A DNA stretch of 64,000 bases from Paenibacillus polymyxa (GCF_015710975.1 NZ_CP049783.1:4073501-4137500), one strand, 5' to 3'; positions 25,832-35,380 are shown, counted from the stretch's first letter. Translations and numbers: made by a program. The notes: generated from the letters alone by a model not told the origin.

Positions 25832-27196
25832 TTACTGTACGGATGGTTCACCTTGTTCCCGTCTTGCCCGAACCTCCTGGACAATTTTTCTGTTCATTGT
25901 TTCCGTCAGCTCATAATTCTTCATTGGAAATACGGAGAGAAATGTCAGAACCCCCGGAATAATTGTAAATAGTAGTGTGAGCCAAATAAGGGTTGTATTT
26001 GTTTGGACGATATTAGGCTGATAACCCGCTAACGCCAGCGCATAACCACCCACGGCGCTGCCGATTGCGGCCGCCAATTTGGCCCGGAAAACGTTAGCTG
26101 AGAAAACCATCCCCTCTGATCTGTTTCCAGTTTTCCACTCTCCATAATCGACGCAATCTGCTAGCATTGTGGACATGACAACATAGTTCAGCCCCACACC
26201 GAAAGAAATGATACAGCTGAGAATAAAGACAAGTACAATAGAGTTGCCGCAGAAGAAAAGAGCTATCATGGATATGGAGGTGATTAGCACCCCTGCTATG
26301 CTAGTGCCTTTTTTGCCGATCCACTTGGCAATGAACGGAACTGCGACGTTACCTGCGATTTGAAATCCCACGGTTAGTCCCATAAACAGTGGAATGAATG
26401 CTTCGGCACCTAGGTTGTATTTGAAATAATACAAAGTAAAGGCATTACGAATGTTGGCAGTCATTTCGATAATAAAAAACGAGATGATCAACAGCCGCAA
26501 AGGTCGGTTTTCAATGAAGAATAGGCGGAGTACTCCTTTTAACGTTTGTTTTTCATGACGAGGCACTACGTGTTTTTCTTTTACGCCAAACACTGTAAAC
26601 ATCATGCAGACGAAGAACAGGCCACAAAGTACAGCAACCGCTCCAGCCCAGCCGTTGAAGAAATGGACGAGGGGAAGCGCTACGACATTGACCGTCCACA
26701 AGCCGGCACTTGCAACCGTACGAGGAACAGTCACGACCTTGGTTCGTTCTGCAGCATCTTTGGTTATAGCGGCGGACAGTGACCAATACGGAATATCCAA
26801 TATGGAATAGCTAATGCTCCAAGCGATATAGGTAACATAGGCATAAACCAGCTTCCCGGCGGAAGAAAGGTCCGGACTGAGGAAGAGCGCCAAGGTGGTG
26901 AGTGTTACCAAGAAAGCCCCGATGAACATGTAAGGCCTAAACTTCCCCCAACGCGTATTCGTGTTGTCGACTGCAATGCCGATAAAGATATCAACTACCG
27001 CGTCAATCACCCGTGCCACCATCAGTAATGTCCCGACTGCAAGCGCATTCAATCCAAAGCTGTCAGTATAGAAGAACATAAGATAAACGGCGGTTAAATT
27101 GTAAATAACATTCATCCCATAACTACTCAGTGAGTAAGAGATCAGTGTTTTTAAACTGACTTTGTCATTATTTTTTGCAGATGCAGAAGTAAGCAT
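25832..27196 (-). CDS. GPH-family glycoside/pentoside/hexuronide:cation symporter
   Basis: A 454-residue, 12-TM membrane carrier of the MelB/XynP/YicJ family, with a typical N-terminus of TM1-2 and the motif DNTNTRWGKFRPY after TM2. The likely substrate is a glycoside or oligosaccharide taken up with Na+ or H+. No glycosidase lies beside it, so the substrate cannot be inferred. A cre site and a divergent AraC regulator indicate sugar-dependent control. GAAAGGGG precedes the ATG. Confidence 0.88.
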   Translation of the reverse strand: MLTSASAKNNDKVSLKTLISYSLSSYGMNVIYNLTAVYLMFFYTDSFGLNALAVGTLLMVARVIDAVVDIFIGIAVDNTNTRWGKFRPYMFIGAFLVTLTTLALFLSPDLSSAGKLVYAYVTYIAWSISYSILDIPYWSLSAAITKDAAERTKVVTVPRTVASAGLWTVNVVALPLVHFFNGWAGAVAVLCGLFFVCMMFTVFGVKEKHVVPRHEKQTLKGVLRLFFIENRPLRLLIISFFIIEMTANIRNAFTLYYFKYNLGAEAFIPLFMGLTVGFQIAGNVAVPFIAKWIGKKGTSIAGVLITSISMIALFFCGNSIVLVFILSCIISFGVGLNYVVMSTMLADCVDYGEWKTGNRSEGMVFSANVFRAKLAAAIGSAVGGYALALAGYQPNIVQTNTTLIWLTLLFTIIPGVLTFLSVFPMKNYELTETMNRKIVQEVRARREQGEPSVQ

Positions 27197-27222
27197 GTTT
27201 TAACCCCTTTCAAAAATTGACG

Positions 27223-27251
27223 ATCATAACAGACTGTAATGATACGTTTAA
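27223..27251 (-). promoter_or_regulatory. Promoter of the GPH symporter
   Basis: On the minus strand: TTAAAC (27246-27251), a 17-base spacer, TATGAT (27223-27228). Confidence 0.5.
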
Positions 27252-27259
27252 CGCAAACT

Positions 27260-27273
27260 TGTAAGCGTTATCT
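27260..27273. promoter_or_regulatory. cre (CcpA) site
   Basis: TGTAAGCGTTATCT fits the catabolite-responsive consensus TGWAANCGNTNWCA except for the last base. It lies 8 bases upstream of the symporter -35 box. Confidence 0.6.
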
Positions 27274-27474
27274 TGAATTACAGAATAACAAAAGCTGCAG
27301 GAGGAGTACATGATTTTTCTAAAGCAGATGATAGCAAAAACAAAGATTGTCGCAAACATTCACAGGTTGAGGTTTCTTTTTAGCTCTTATAACATAATTC
27401 TTAATTTATGCTATATTTGTTACGGGAACACCGCCCTTGGTTAACTTTTAAATTCTGAAACGTGGAGGTTAGGA

Positions 27475-28314
27475 ATGAGTGAGAATATGATTCAATTTGT
27501 AGATACACGTACCAGTTCAAAACATAAAAATATTACAGATTTAATCCTATATAATTGTGGTTCCGAGCCTTGTTCTCCCAACCAGGACTTTGGGCCTATC
27601 GCCAGGGATTTCAATCTTATCCACTTCGTATTAAAGGGGAGAGGCAAACTGGTATTAGATAAGGAAACATATAACATAGAGAAAGGACAGGCTTTTTTAA
27701 TCCCTGCCAATAAGGCCGCTTATTATCAAGCTGATGAGTACGAGCCATGGGAGTACAGCTGGGTGGGGTTTATGGGGATCAAATCCGAAATGTACTTGCA
27801 GAACATCTCTCTTGTTCAGGATAATCCGTATGTGGTAAGTATCGGAGACATCACTTTTTTTCATTCGACCATTCTTGAAATGCTTCGTATAGGGAATAAT
27901 ACGCTTTCTTCATCCTTGGCTATTCAGGGGTATTTGTGCCATATTCTCGCCAAGCTGGTGCATGAATCGGGTGAAACGATGCCTGTGAAACAAGAGCTTC
28001 CCTATTCAGTTCAATCTATCAACTATATGGAGAAAAACTACAACGGTGGCATTCAAATCAATGAGGTGGCAGAGTATCTCGGCCTTCACCCAAATTACTT
28101 AACCTCTGTTTTTAAGCAGGAAATAGGCGAAACACCAAAGCAATATTTAATGAACATTCGGATTAAAAAGGCATGCGAGCTGTTACAGGATACCAGTTAC
28201 TCTATTCAAGTAATCTCCAATTCGGTCGGTTACTCGGATCAACTGACCTTTTCACGGGCGTTTAAAAAAATGATGGGCATTTCTCCCAGCGCTTATCGTG
28301 AAAATATTCTTTGA
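27475..28314 (+). CDS. AraC-family transcriptional regulator (sugar-sensing type)
   Basis: A 279-residue protein. The N-terminal cupin (FNLIHFVLKGRGKL, GQAFLIPANKAAYY, WEYSWVGFMG) is of the MsmR/RafR kind. The C-terminal double HTH includes INEVAEYLGLHPNYLTSVFK and GYSDQLTFSRAFKKMMGISP. It is divergent from the GPH symporter and probably activates it. Confidence 0.9.
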   Translation: MSENMIQFVDTRTSSKHKNITDLILYNCGSEPCSPNQDFGPIARDFNLIHFVLKGRGKLVLDKETYNIEKGQAFLIPANKAAYYQADEYEPWEYSWVGFMGIKSEMYLQNISLVQDNPYVVSIGDITFFHSTILEMLRIGNNTLSSSLAIQGYLCHILAKLVHESGETMPVKQELPYSVQSINYMEKNYNGGIQINEVAEYLGLHPNYLTSVFKQEIGETPKQYLMNIRIKKACELLQDTSYSIQVISNSVGYSDQLTFSRAFKKMMGISPSAYRENIL

Positions 28315-28450
28315 TTTTGCTATATATATCTTCTAAAAATACTGGTGATTGAGGTGGGTGTATTTTGATATCGTAAAGCTGTTGGTTTTTCCTGCATGGT
28401 ATTTTAAAGGATTGCACGGAAGAACTCACTTTACGAGAGGGGAACTGCAT

Positions 28451-29308
28451 GTGGATACACTCATTGCCTTTATTCCAGCCATAGGCTGGGGATTCATGCC
28501 CATACTGGCGCAAATGACAAAAGCCAGTCCTCGCGAGCAACTGACGGGGACGGTCATCGGTGCCGTATTGTTCGCACTGTGCCTGTATTCGTACTCACCT
28601 GTTAACTTTCAAATCACACCATTTATTGTGAGCTTTGTCTCAGGTGTGTTTTGGTCCGTAGGACAGTTGCTTCAATTTCAAGCTTTCCAGAAAGTAAGCG
28701 TTTCAACGGCCATTCCCATTATTTGTGGGCTACAACTTATGGGAACGACGCTTTTTGCAGCACTAATCTTGGGCGAATGGACGACTGGGTACCAATTTGG
28801 TATTGGATTAGCAGCGCTTATATTTATTTTGTCTGGCATCTTGCTGACGAGCTATCAGGGCAAATCAAGTGGTTTGTCCAAGCCTTTACCCCTTCAAATT
28901 CTTGTCATGTTGGTTTGTTCGGGTATAGCCTTAACCTTGTATGTTATTATTAATCAAATCTTTCATGTTTCCGGTCTGTCGGTCATCTTACCGCAATCAC
29001 TTGGCATGCTGTGTTCTGCGCTTTTAATGAACTGTAAGGGAGGGCAGAAGCTTCATCTGGTTCAGGTGCTGCGCAATTTGTCTACGGGTTTGTCGTGGAG
29101 CGTGGCAAATTTGGCGCTATTCATTTCGAATGGGCTTATTGGAGTCGCTGCCAGTTTTCCGATCTCTCAGGCGAGTATCGCCATCTCCTGCGTTGGCAGT
29201 ATTCTGATTTTCAGGGAAAAGAAGAGTCCCGGCGAATGGCTTCGTCTACTGGCCGGCATTACGGTAATCATGGTCGGAGTGGGATTGATTAGCCTGGTCA
29301 AGCTCTGA
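28451..29308 (+). CDS. GRP-family sugar uptake protein (GlcU-like)
   Basis: A 285-residue protein of ten TM segments. It aligns in character with B. subtilis GlcU: VDTLIAFIPAIGWGFMP, SGVFWSVGQLLQFQAF, LQLMGTTLFAALILGEW. It probably imports glucose or a related sugar with a cation. I chose GTG 28451, preceded by GAGAGGGG. It lies 136 bases after the AraC gene, on the same strand. Confidence 0.85.
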   Translation: MDTLIAFIPAIGWGFMPILAQMTKASPREQLTGTVIGAVLFALCLYSYSPVNFQITPFIVSFVSGVFWSVGQLLQFQAFQKVSVSTAIPIICGLQLMGTTLFAALILGEWTTGYQFGIGLAALIFILSGILLTSYQGKSSGLSKPLPLQILVMLVCSGIALTLYVIINQIFHVSGLSVILPQSLGMLCSALLMNCKGGQKLHLVQVLRNLSTGLSWSVANLALFISNGLIGVAASFPISQASIAISCVGSILIFREKKSPGEWLRLLAGITVIMVGVGLISLVKL

Positions 29309-29365
29309 GATTTAGCAATTGAATATTAGCGGAATGCGCTGATTACAAACCCGTACCTTTTGAGA

Positions 29366-29406
29366 TAGCTTGTAGCGTACCCGTTCTCGTCCAGCGCTAC
29401 AAGCTA
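29366..29406. repeat. Perfect 12-bp inverted repeat
   Basis: TAGCTTGTAGCG (29366-29377) and CGCTACAAGCTA (29395-29406) with a 17-nt loop, 57 bases after the GlcU-like stop. No T run follows. Confidence 0.85.
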
Positions 29407-29472
29407 CAGATTGCGGCTGACCGAGGCGGAAATATTAAAAATATTAGCTTTCGCAAGTAAACGGATAATGAG

Positions 29473-29515
29473 AAAACTCTATGTGAATGGTTTAACCATT
29501 GCATAGGTTTTTTTT
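29473..29515 (+). terminator. Terminator downstream of the GlcU-like gene
   Basis: CTATG-(T)-GAATGGTT paired with AACCATT-(G)-CATAG, followed by eight T. Confidence 0.75.
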
Positions 29516-29905
29516 GGAATTTTGTGTTTAACAGCGGTCATAGGACGCGCAATCACTGTCAAAGGAAGTAGTTTTCAGGTGAGTAGCTTTTGAGATTGAA
29601 ATAACATCTCCCGCTGTAAAAGTATTTTTATAAATAATAGAAAGATTATCCGTTTGCTGTACTTTACTACAGTCATAAATGTGGTGCATTAATATATGTG
29701 ACAGACAGCTTTGTACATGGCAGAAATTTCGTTGCGCATACTTCCTGATTACAGGTGTTTAAGATAGGTGTGTTATTCGGACAAGCTTATTTAGTTGTAT
29801 TTTATAATAATTAATAAATGCAATGATGTTTTACAGTTTTGAGAGGCTCAAAAAGTGTCAATATAATGTTTTTATTCTATTTCGATGGATAGGATGAACA
29901 TTAGG
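29516..29905. other. AT-rich gene-free stretch
   Basis: 390 bases with no open frame, RNA gene or repeat that I can support. Confidence 0.5.
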
Positions 29906-29950
29906 AAAAAGGCTTGTCTCAAAATAAACATAGAGACAAACCTTTTTTTA
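29906..29950. terminator. Bidirectional terminator at the end of the second AraC gene
   Basis: AAAAAGG(C)TTGTCTC pairs with GAGACAA(A)CCTTTTTT around a 12-nt loop. Confidence 0.9.
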
Positions 29951-29957
29951 ATTTTAT

Positions 29958-30863
29958 TCATACCAAATGCTGCCTTCTGAAATCCATTGGACTCAAACCT
30001 AAGTGCGTTTTTATAAATTTTGTGAAGCTAGAAGGCTGTTCAAATCCAAGCTTCTCAGCAATTTGATGAATAGGCTCTTTAGTCGTTAAAAGCAAGTTTT
30101 CTGCAAGTTCCAGCACCCTGGATTTGATAAAATCCTGAGCTGTTCTACCGGTTTCTTTTTTTAGCATGTCCGAAAGATAATTAGGTGAATACCCCATTGC
30201 TTGAGCAAGGCCTTTTACACTTGGTGTACCTGATTTTTCAATAATATCCACTGTACACTGTTCATTTAAAAGCTCTTCGAACTTGGTGACGGCGTCTTTA
30301 TAAACCACTGTTCTAGTGATAAATTGCCTGCCATAAAAGCGTTTAGCGTAGTTTAAGAGTAATTCTAAATTGGACACAACGAGTTCTTTCGTGTAAAGGT
30401 CTATATTTTTACTGTATTCATCTTCAATGTTCTTCACTATACGTTCAATCGTCTCTCTCTCTTGTTCAGAGAGCTGCAAGGCTTCATTTGCTTCGTATTC
30501 AAAAAAGCTGTACTCGGATATTTTTGACCATAGTGTGGTTCCTCTGATCATGTCAGGATGAACACAAAGCATCCAGCCATCCGAATATTCAGGTGTATAA
30601 TTGCCCTCAGAAATCATGATTTGACCAGGAGCTGTGAAAACAAGGCTGCCTTCACGAAAATCATAGTTTTTTCTGCCGTATTTAAAATCACATTGAGTAC
30701 CACTTTTTAGAGATATCACATAAAAATTCAACATGACGTCAGTGTTAAACATGGTTTCCGATGGATTAGCATTTTCAAAATTCATCGCAGTAATTAATGG
30801 ATGTTTAGGTTTATTGTATCCGAGTAATTCATGTAAGTCAGATATTGATTCAACCGTTAACAT
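29958..30863 (-). CDS. AraC-family transcriptional regulator
   Basis: A 301-residue protein. The N-terminal cupin-like sensor (about 1-190) is followed by two HTH motifs (VKGLAQAMGYSPNYLSDML and IHQIAEKLGFEQPSSFTKF) ending LGLSPMDFRRQHLV. In this subfamily the regulator usually sits beside an SDR or alcohol dehydrogenase gene that it controls. Here it is divergent from a broken SDR gene, and the same 21-bp spaced motif pair also precedes the alcohol dehydrogenase. Confidence 0.9.
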   Translation of the reverse strand: MLTVESISDLHELLGYNKPKHPLITAMNFENANPSETMFNTDVMLNFYVISLKSGTQCDFKYGRKNYDFREGSLVFTAPGQIMISEGNYTPEYSDGWMLCVHPDMIRGTTLWSKISEYSFFEYEANEALQLSEQERETIERIVKNIEDEYSKNIDLYTKELVVSNLELLLNYAKRFYGRQFITRTVVYKDAVTKFEELLNEQCTVDIIEKSGTPSVKGLAQAMGYSPNYLSDMLKKETGRTAQDFIKSRVLELAENLLLTTKEPIHQIAEKLGFEQPSSFTKFIKTHLGLSPMDFRRQHLV

Positions 30864-30988
30864 GATTTGCCCTCCTTATGAACAAAACAATTCCTCGCAA
30901 ATAGAAAGCTCTTCTTATCATATCCTTTGAATTTCAAGTAAGACATAGTCTAATCCACGATAAACTTGTTTGAATTACAGAACTATTT

Positions 30989-31023
30989 ATCAGTAATCTG
31001 GACAATATCATCAGTAACCTGGA
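30989..31023 (+). promoter_or_regulatory. Candidate AraC operator: 14-bp direct repeat at 21-bp spacing (SDR side)
   Basis: ATCAGTAATCTGGA at 30989 and ATCAGTAACCTGGA at 31010, 13 of 14 identical, exactly two helical turns apart, between the AraC gene and the SDR relic. Confidence 0.6.
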
Positions 31024-31085
31024 TATGTACCTAATCGAATGGGTTGCAGTATAAATATATTACTTAAATGAAAAGGAGAATTACG

Positions 31086-31755
31086 ATGATTACAAAAATC
31101 ATCCTTATTACTGGAGCTACTGATGGAATCGGAAAAGTTGCGGCGAAAACCATGGCAAAGCAGGGACACACTGTGATCATTCATGGACGGAATCAAAACA
31201 AAGCACAGAGACCCTTAATGTATTTTCACCATTGCTCTTAACAGAGTTATTATTAGATGTTCTTTCAAAAAGCCCCTCAGCAAGGATCATTAATACCTCT
31301 TCCGCAACACATAGGATTGCCAAAAAACCAGATTTCAGCGATTTACAGTTGGAAAAGGACTACACCTCGTCCGGTGCGTATGCATCCTCCAAATTGTATA
31401 CGATTTGGATCACAAGACACTGGTCAGCTGAACTAATGAGAAGGGGACTGAAAAATATAACTGCGAACGTGTTACATCCTGGTGCTGTTGCGACTAGATT
31501 TGGACAAGACAACGATAAAGGTTTAATTAATAATATAGTGTTTAAGTTGGCACTTCCATTCATGAATACGCCAGAAAAAGGAGCTGCTACAACCGTATAT
31601 TTGGCCACATCACAAGAAGTAGAAAAGGTTAATGAGAGAAATTCTTTGGTAACATGAAGGAGGAAAAACCACGGGATCGATATTATTCTGTAGAAAACGA
31701 AATAAAAGTTTGGGATTACTGCCAAAAGGTTATTAGCCCTTATATGAATAAATAA
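31086..31755 (+). pseudogene. Short-chain dehydrogenase, internally deleted and frameshifted
   Basis: The N-terminus is intact (ILITGATDGIGKVAAK, the cofactor loop, then IIHGRNQNKA). About 65 codons are then missing near 31206, including the NNAG region, and the frame shifts into ETLNVFSPLLLTELLLD. The catalytic YASSK is kept. A second lesion, a GA duplication at 31634-31637, cuts off the tail that would read FFGNMKEEKPRD and end at 31755. The SD and promoter side look intact. The gene is non-functional. Confidence 0.9.
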
Positions 31756-31783
31756 GTACGGAGCAATAATAAGGTTTACGATG

Positions 31784-31817
31784 GCCCCTCTGCTTTCCTG
31801 AAGTTGAGGGGCTTTTT
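31784..31817 (+). terminator. Terminator after the SDR relic
   Basis: GCCCCTC/GAGGGGC stem followed by five T. Confidence 0.75.
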
Positions 31818-31839
31818 GTATTCATTTTCTTTCCTAATA

Positions 31840-31874
31840 ATCAGTAATAGGGACAACTTTGTCTGTAATCAGGC
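31840..31874 (+). promoter_or_regulatory. Candidate AraC operator: second copy of the repeat pair (ADH side)
   Basis: ATCAGTAATAGGGA at 31840 and GTCTGTAATCAGGC at 31861, again 21 bp apart. The first half matches the SDR-side repeat at 12 of 14 positions and continues identically with CAA. Confidence 0.5.
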
Positions 31875-32074
31875 TATGTTAACCATAGATCTGGAGTTTT
31901 AAACTATAAGTATCCATTAAGACAACCTTAGATGCGTTATCACGCTGTACCTAAGTGTAGGCTGGAAATAGTGTATGAAGGGGGATGAGATAGGGATACG
32001 AATACAATTCAAATACAACAATTTAGCTGATATCTGAAATATATAATATGAAAAATGAAAGGGGTATAACAAGT

Positions 32075-33115
32075 ATGTGTAAAGTTCATGCATTGAGTGT
32101 TCTCAGTGCGAATGCGCCATTTGAACGGACGATGATTGAACGGAGGGAACTGCGCCCAGATGATGTTCTAATCGATATTAAGTATAGTGGTGTATGCCAC
32201 ACCGATGTTCATATGGTCCATAATGATGGAGGTTACTCTCAATTCCCAATGGTTCCCGGTCATGAAATGACAGGAATTGTAGAAGCGGTTGGAACGGAAG
32301 TAACTAAGTTTGTAGTGGGTGACCAGGTTGGAGTAGGGCCTCTCGTGAACTCTTGTGGAGAGTGCGAGAATTGCCTACGTGGTGAGAATATGTTCTGTAA
32401 AAAGGGCATGGTCATGATGTATAATTCCGTAGACTACGATGGAAATATTACTTACGGTAGTTACAGTCAAAAAATTGTAGTGAAGCAAAATTACGTACTT
32501 CAGATCCCAGATAGTTTGGGCTTAGATGTTGCCAGTCCACTACTCTGTGCAGGAGCTACGGCTTACTATCCTTTGAAACATTGGGGAGTAGGTCCAGGCA
32601 AAAAAGTCGCTATCGTCGGTATTGGAGGTATCGGCCACCTAGCTATCAAATATGCCCATGCATTAGGAGCTGAAGTTACGGCCTTGAGTCAGACAATGGA
32701 TAAGAAAAGCGATGCGCTAAGTTTTGGCGCCGATCATTACTATGCAACGAACGATCCTGACACATTCTCGACGCTAGCTAGTCAATTTGATGTGATTTTC
32801 AACACGACCTCTGCAAGTCTTAATTTAGATGCTTACGTATCCATGCTTAATATAAATGGTACGTTTGTTATCATTGGTGATCCCGGTAAGTCGAACCAAT
32901 TTAATACGCTCAGTTTGCTTATGGGTCGTCGCAGAATTGCAGCAACGCCTGGAGGCGATCTTCTTGAAACCCAAGAAATGCTTGATTTCTCCGCAGAGCA
33001 TGGTATTGTCCCTGAAATTGAGGTAATTCACACCAATCAAATCAACGAAGCTTTTGAGCGACTTATCCGAAATGATGTGCGATATCGATTTGTTATTGAT
33101 ACATCTACCTTTTAA
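32075..33115 (+). CDS. Zinc-dependent alcohol dehydrogenase (AdhP/CAD type)
   Basis: NAD(P)-dependent medium-chain dehydrogenase of 346 residues. Catalytic zinc ligands: Cys41 (GVCHTD), His63/Glu64 (GHE) and the cysteine of LLCAGATAY. The structural zinc site is CGECENC plus Cys108. The Rossmann motif is VGIGGIGHLA. Probable role: oxidation or reduction of primary alcohols and aldehydes. The ATG at 32075 lies about 10 bases after AAAGGGG. The operator pair upstream ties it to the AraC regulator 1.2 kb away. Confidence 0.92.
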   Translation: MCKVHALSVLSANAPFERTMIERRELRPDDVLIDIKYSGVCHTDVHMVHNDGGYSQFPMVPGHEMTGIVEAVGTEVTKFVVGDQVGVGPLVNSCGECENCLRGENMFCKKGMVMMYNSVDYDGNITYGSYSQKIVVKQNYVLQIPDSLGLDVASPLLCAGATAYYPLKHWGVGPGKKVAIVGIGGIGHLAIKYAHALGAEVTALSQTMDKKSDALSFGADHYYATNDPDTFSTLASQFDVIFNTTSASLNLDAYVSMLNINGTFVIIGDPGKSNQFNTLSLLMGRRRIAATPGGDLLETQEMLDFSAEHGIVPEIEVIHTNQINEAFERLIRNDVRYRFVIDTSTF

Positions 33116-33191
33116 GTCGTATTTTCGAGGATAACTCAATAGACACAAACATCATCAAAAGCACTTATCTGAAAGACAGGACTTACAATAG

Positions 33192-33221
33192 AGCGGACGA
33201 ATTGCTGCTCGTCCGCTTTTC
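33192..33221 (+). terminator. Terminator after the alcohol dehydrogenase
   Basis: Perfect AGCGGACGA/TCGTCCGCT stem followed by TTTCT. Confidence 0.9.
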
Positions 33222-33285
33222 TAATTTATAAATACGCTAGTAAATTAGCTCATAAGAATTTAAAAAGAGAAGAAGTGAATTTGTA

Positions 33286-33579
33286 TTGAAAACATTGGCC
33301 ATAGTTGGTGCAGATCCCTGATTGGACTTTTCACTGGCTAAAACGTTTGGTAAACACGGATTTCGCTATGATTTCAAGAACATAAGAGAAACTAGACCAG
33401 TATACTGAGCAATTAACTAAATTGAGGCTCAAGGTTTTGCTGCGGATATTACTAACAAAGCACAGCTTACTAGAGCTTTTCAAGAAATTAAAAGTACATT
33501 GGGAACTATAAATGTCATGGAATTCAGTCCATACAGCGGAAATGTACCTACGACATCGTTGAAGAAAGCCTTTTTTTAA
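33286..33579 (+). pseudogene. Decayed short-chain dehydrogenase remnant
   Basis: One frame reads KTLAIVGADP, stop, LDFSLAKTFGKHGFR, two further stops, then IEAQGFAADITNKAQL and INVMEFSPYSGNVPTTS. This is the N-terminal half of an SDR with three in-frame stops and a missing C-terminal half. The 330 bases that follow, up to the polymerase gene, hold no gene that I can support. Confidence 0.85.
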
Positions 33580-33863
33580 TTGAATTCAAATGTGTATACC
33601 AAGTTTCCGCTTTTTCAAGACAAGATAAAATGTTATACATTGGTTCTTTATTTTTGTTGACATTTAAAAGATGAAGCCCAGCCAACCAGAATTCCGTTCC
33701 GATCCTCATCCCCCACGAGCACATTAAGCTTTCTTGGCCTTTATGATCACAGAAATAATGTGATGATCCACGCTCGTACCAGATACCCAATCTTTGATGA
33801 TTGATTTACATAATCCTATAAATTACCTGAATACAGAACTAATGTTTGGTATTATAATAAATA

Positions 33864-33877
33864 AGAATACATGTTCG
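33864..33877. promoter_or_regulatory. LexA (SOS) box of the Y-family polymerase
   Basis: AGAATACATGTTCG matches the Bacillus box CGAACATATGTTCG at 11 of 14 positions. It lies just downstream of a TATAAT (33853-33858) and 33 bases before the start codon. Confidence 0.7.
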
Positions 33878-33910
33878 TACGTATATGATCGTTTTTTTGG
33901 AGGGTGCAGC

Positions 33911-35182
33911 ATGACTAAAACAACTGAGCGGACAATTCTTTTGGCGGATTGCCAGTCTTTTTATGCGAGTGTAGAAAAAGCTTCCTACCCAGAGTATAAA
34001 AATAAACCGCTTGCGGTAGCAGGCGATCCTGCACGCAGGTCTGGAATTATTTTAGCAGCATGTCCTATGGCTAAAAGTTTCGGGGTGTCTACAGCAGAAC
34101 GGCTCGGTGAAGCCCTCAAGAAGTGTCCTGAGCTTGTGATCGTCCGTCCCCGTATGAAACACTATATCGATGTCTCTTTAGCAATTACGGATATATACAA
34201 GGAATACACCGACCTGGTAGAGGTGTTTAGTATCGATGAGCAGTTTCTGGACATTTCGGGTAGTTTTAAAATTTTTGGAGATTCTTTAACCGTTGCAAGA
34301 GAAATTCAAAAGAAGGTTCTTTTACAAACCGGGGTTTGGGTACGAATAGGAATCAGTTCCAATAAGGTTCTTGCCAAAAGCGCAACCGATATTTGGGCTA
34401 AAAAAATTAAAAGCGGTATATTCACGTTGCCCAAGACAGAATTAGAGCAGCTGCTCTGGCCACAGCCAGTTAATAAAATGTTTGGGGTAGGTTCGCGGAT
34501 GTCGTCCCATTTTGAGCGGCTTGGTATGACAACCATTGGTGATATCGCTAGAACGTCTCTACCAGACCTTAAGTCTAAATTTCGCGCTCGTTTTGGAAAA
34601 CAGTCGGATATACAGGCGGAGGTCATGTGGAAAACAGCCAATGGTCTAGATGAGAGTCCTGTAGCTCCGTATACCTTCAGTTCTCCACAAAAGTCGATAA
34701 GTCATATGATAACCCTACCCCAAGATTATTTGGAACCAAATGAAGTAGAGACCATCCTGCTTGAACTCTCGGAAGAAGTTTGTCGAGACAGTCGTCGTAA
34801 GGGGTGCATGGGCTCTGTCGTGACCGTTAGTTGTACATGTAGCCCATATGAGGCTCCCACCGGATTTTCCAGGCAAATGAAGCTTACAGATCCGACTAAC
34901 AATACGAATAAAGTGTACAACGCAGCAAAAAAAATATTTTATAATTTTTGGAACGGTATGCCGATACGACGCTTAGGTGTCACTTTAAGTGGGTTGGTTG
35001 ACGACCAAACTTATCAACTTTCCTTCTTTGAGGATCATGAGCGTATCCGCTCCTTGGAAGAAGCAACAGATAAAATTAAAGAACGCTATGGTAGCGCAGC
35101 TATCGTAAGAGCGTCCTCTTTGACCCAAGCTGGTCAGGCACTGGAGAGATCCCTAAAAATCGGGGGCATTATAAATAAATGA
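33911..35182 (+). CDS. Y-family DNA polymerase (UvrX/ImpB/MucB type)
   Basis: A 423-residue translesion polymerase. The first catalytic aspartate lies in LLADCQSFYASVEK (Asp13) and the second acidic pair in FSIDEQFLD (about 108-110). YqjW/UvrX-like proteins often sit on plasmids and prophages and are SOS-induced. GGAGGGTG precedes the ATG at 33911; the longer frame would run through the LexA box. A decayed second copy lies 200 bases downstream in inverted orientation. Confidence 0.92.
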   Translation: MTKTTERTILLADCQSFYASVEKASYPEYKNKPLAVAGDPARRSGIILAACPMAKSFGVSTAERLGEALKKCPELVIVRPRMKHYIDVSLAITDIYKEYTDLVEVFSIDEQFLDISGSFKIFGDSLTVAREIQKKVLLQTGVWVRIGISSNKVLAKSATDIWAKKIKSGIFTLPKTELEQLLWPQPVNKMFGVGSRMSSHFERLGMTTIGDIARTSLPDLKSKFRARFGKQSDIQAEVMWKTANGLDESPVAPYTFSSPQKSISHMITLPQDYLEPNEVETILLELSEEVCRDSRRKGCMGSVVTVSCTCSPYEAPTGFSRQMKLTDPTNNTNKVYNAAKKIFYNFWNGMPIRRLGVTLSGLVDDQTYQLSFFEDHERIRSLEEATDKIKERYGSAAIVRASSLTQAGQALERSLKIGGIINK

Positions 35183-35380
35183 AGGGATATACTGATGTAA
35201 TTTAGAATTACTAGAGCAAGGTCAGATCCCACTACATATTGGTCTGAAGGGTTCTTGGGAAACAGGTAAAACTAAAAAACTGTTAATCTTTGAATTAAAG
35301 TCTAGAAAATTATTGCTGGACTTTGTTAATACTACAATGCTATTTGGTATTTTAGCTGTGTTTTATACTTTTCCTTCGGT

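Noticed and set aside
33548..33790. 80-codon minus-strand frame between the SDR relic and the Y-polymerase
   Set aside because: TTG start without a ribosome site, overlap with the end of the SDR relic, and no recognisable family. It is kept only as a chance frame.
35183..35380. Short frame ELLEQGQIPLHIGLKG after the polymerase
   Set aside because: It has protein-like composition but no start or ribosome site and no known match. It may be a relic, but this cannot be supported.
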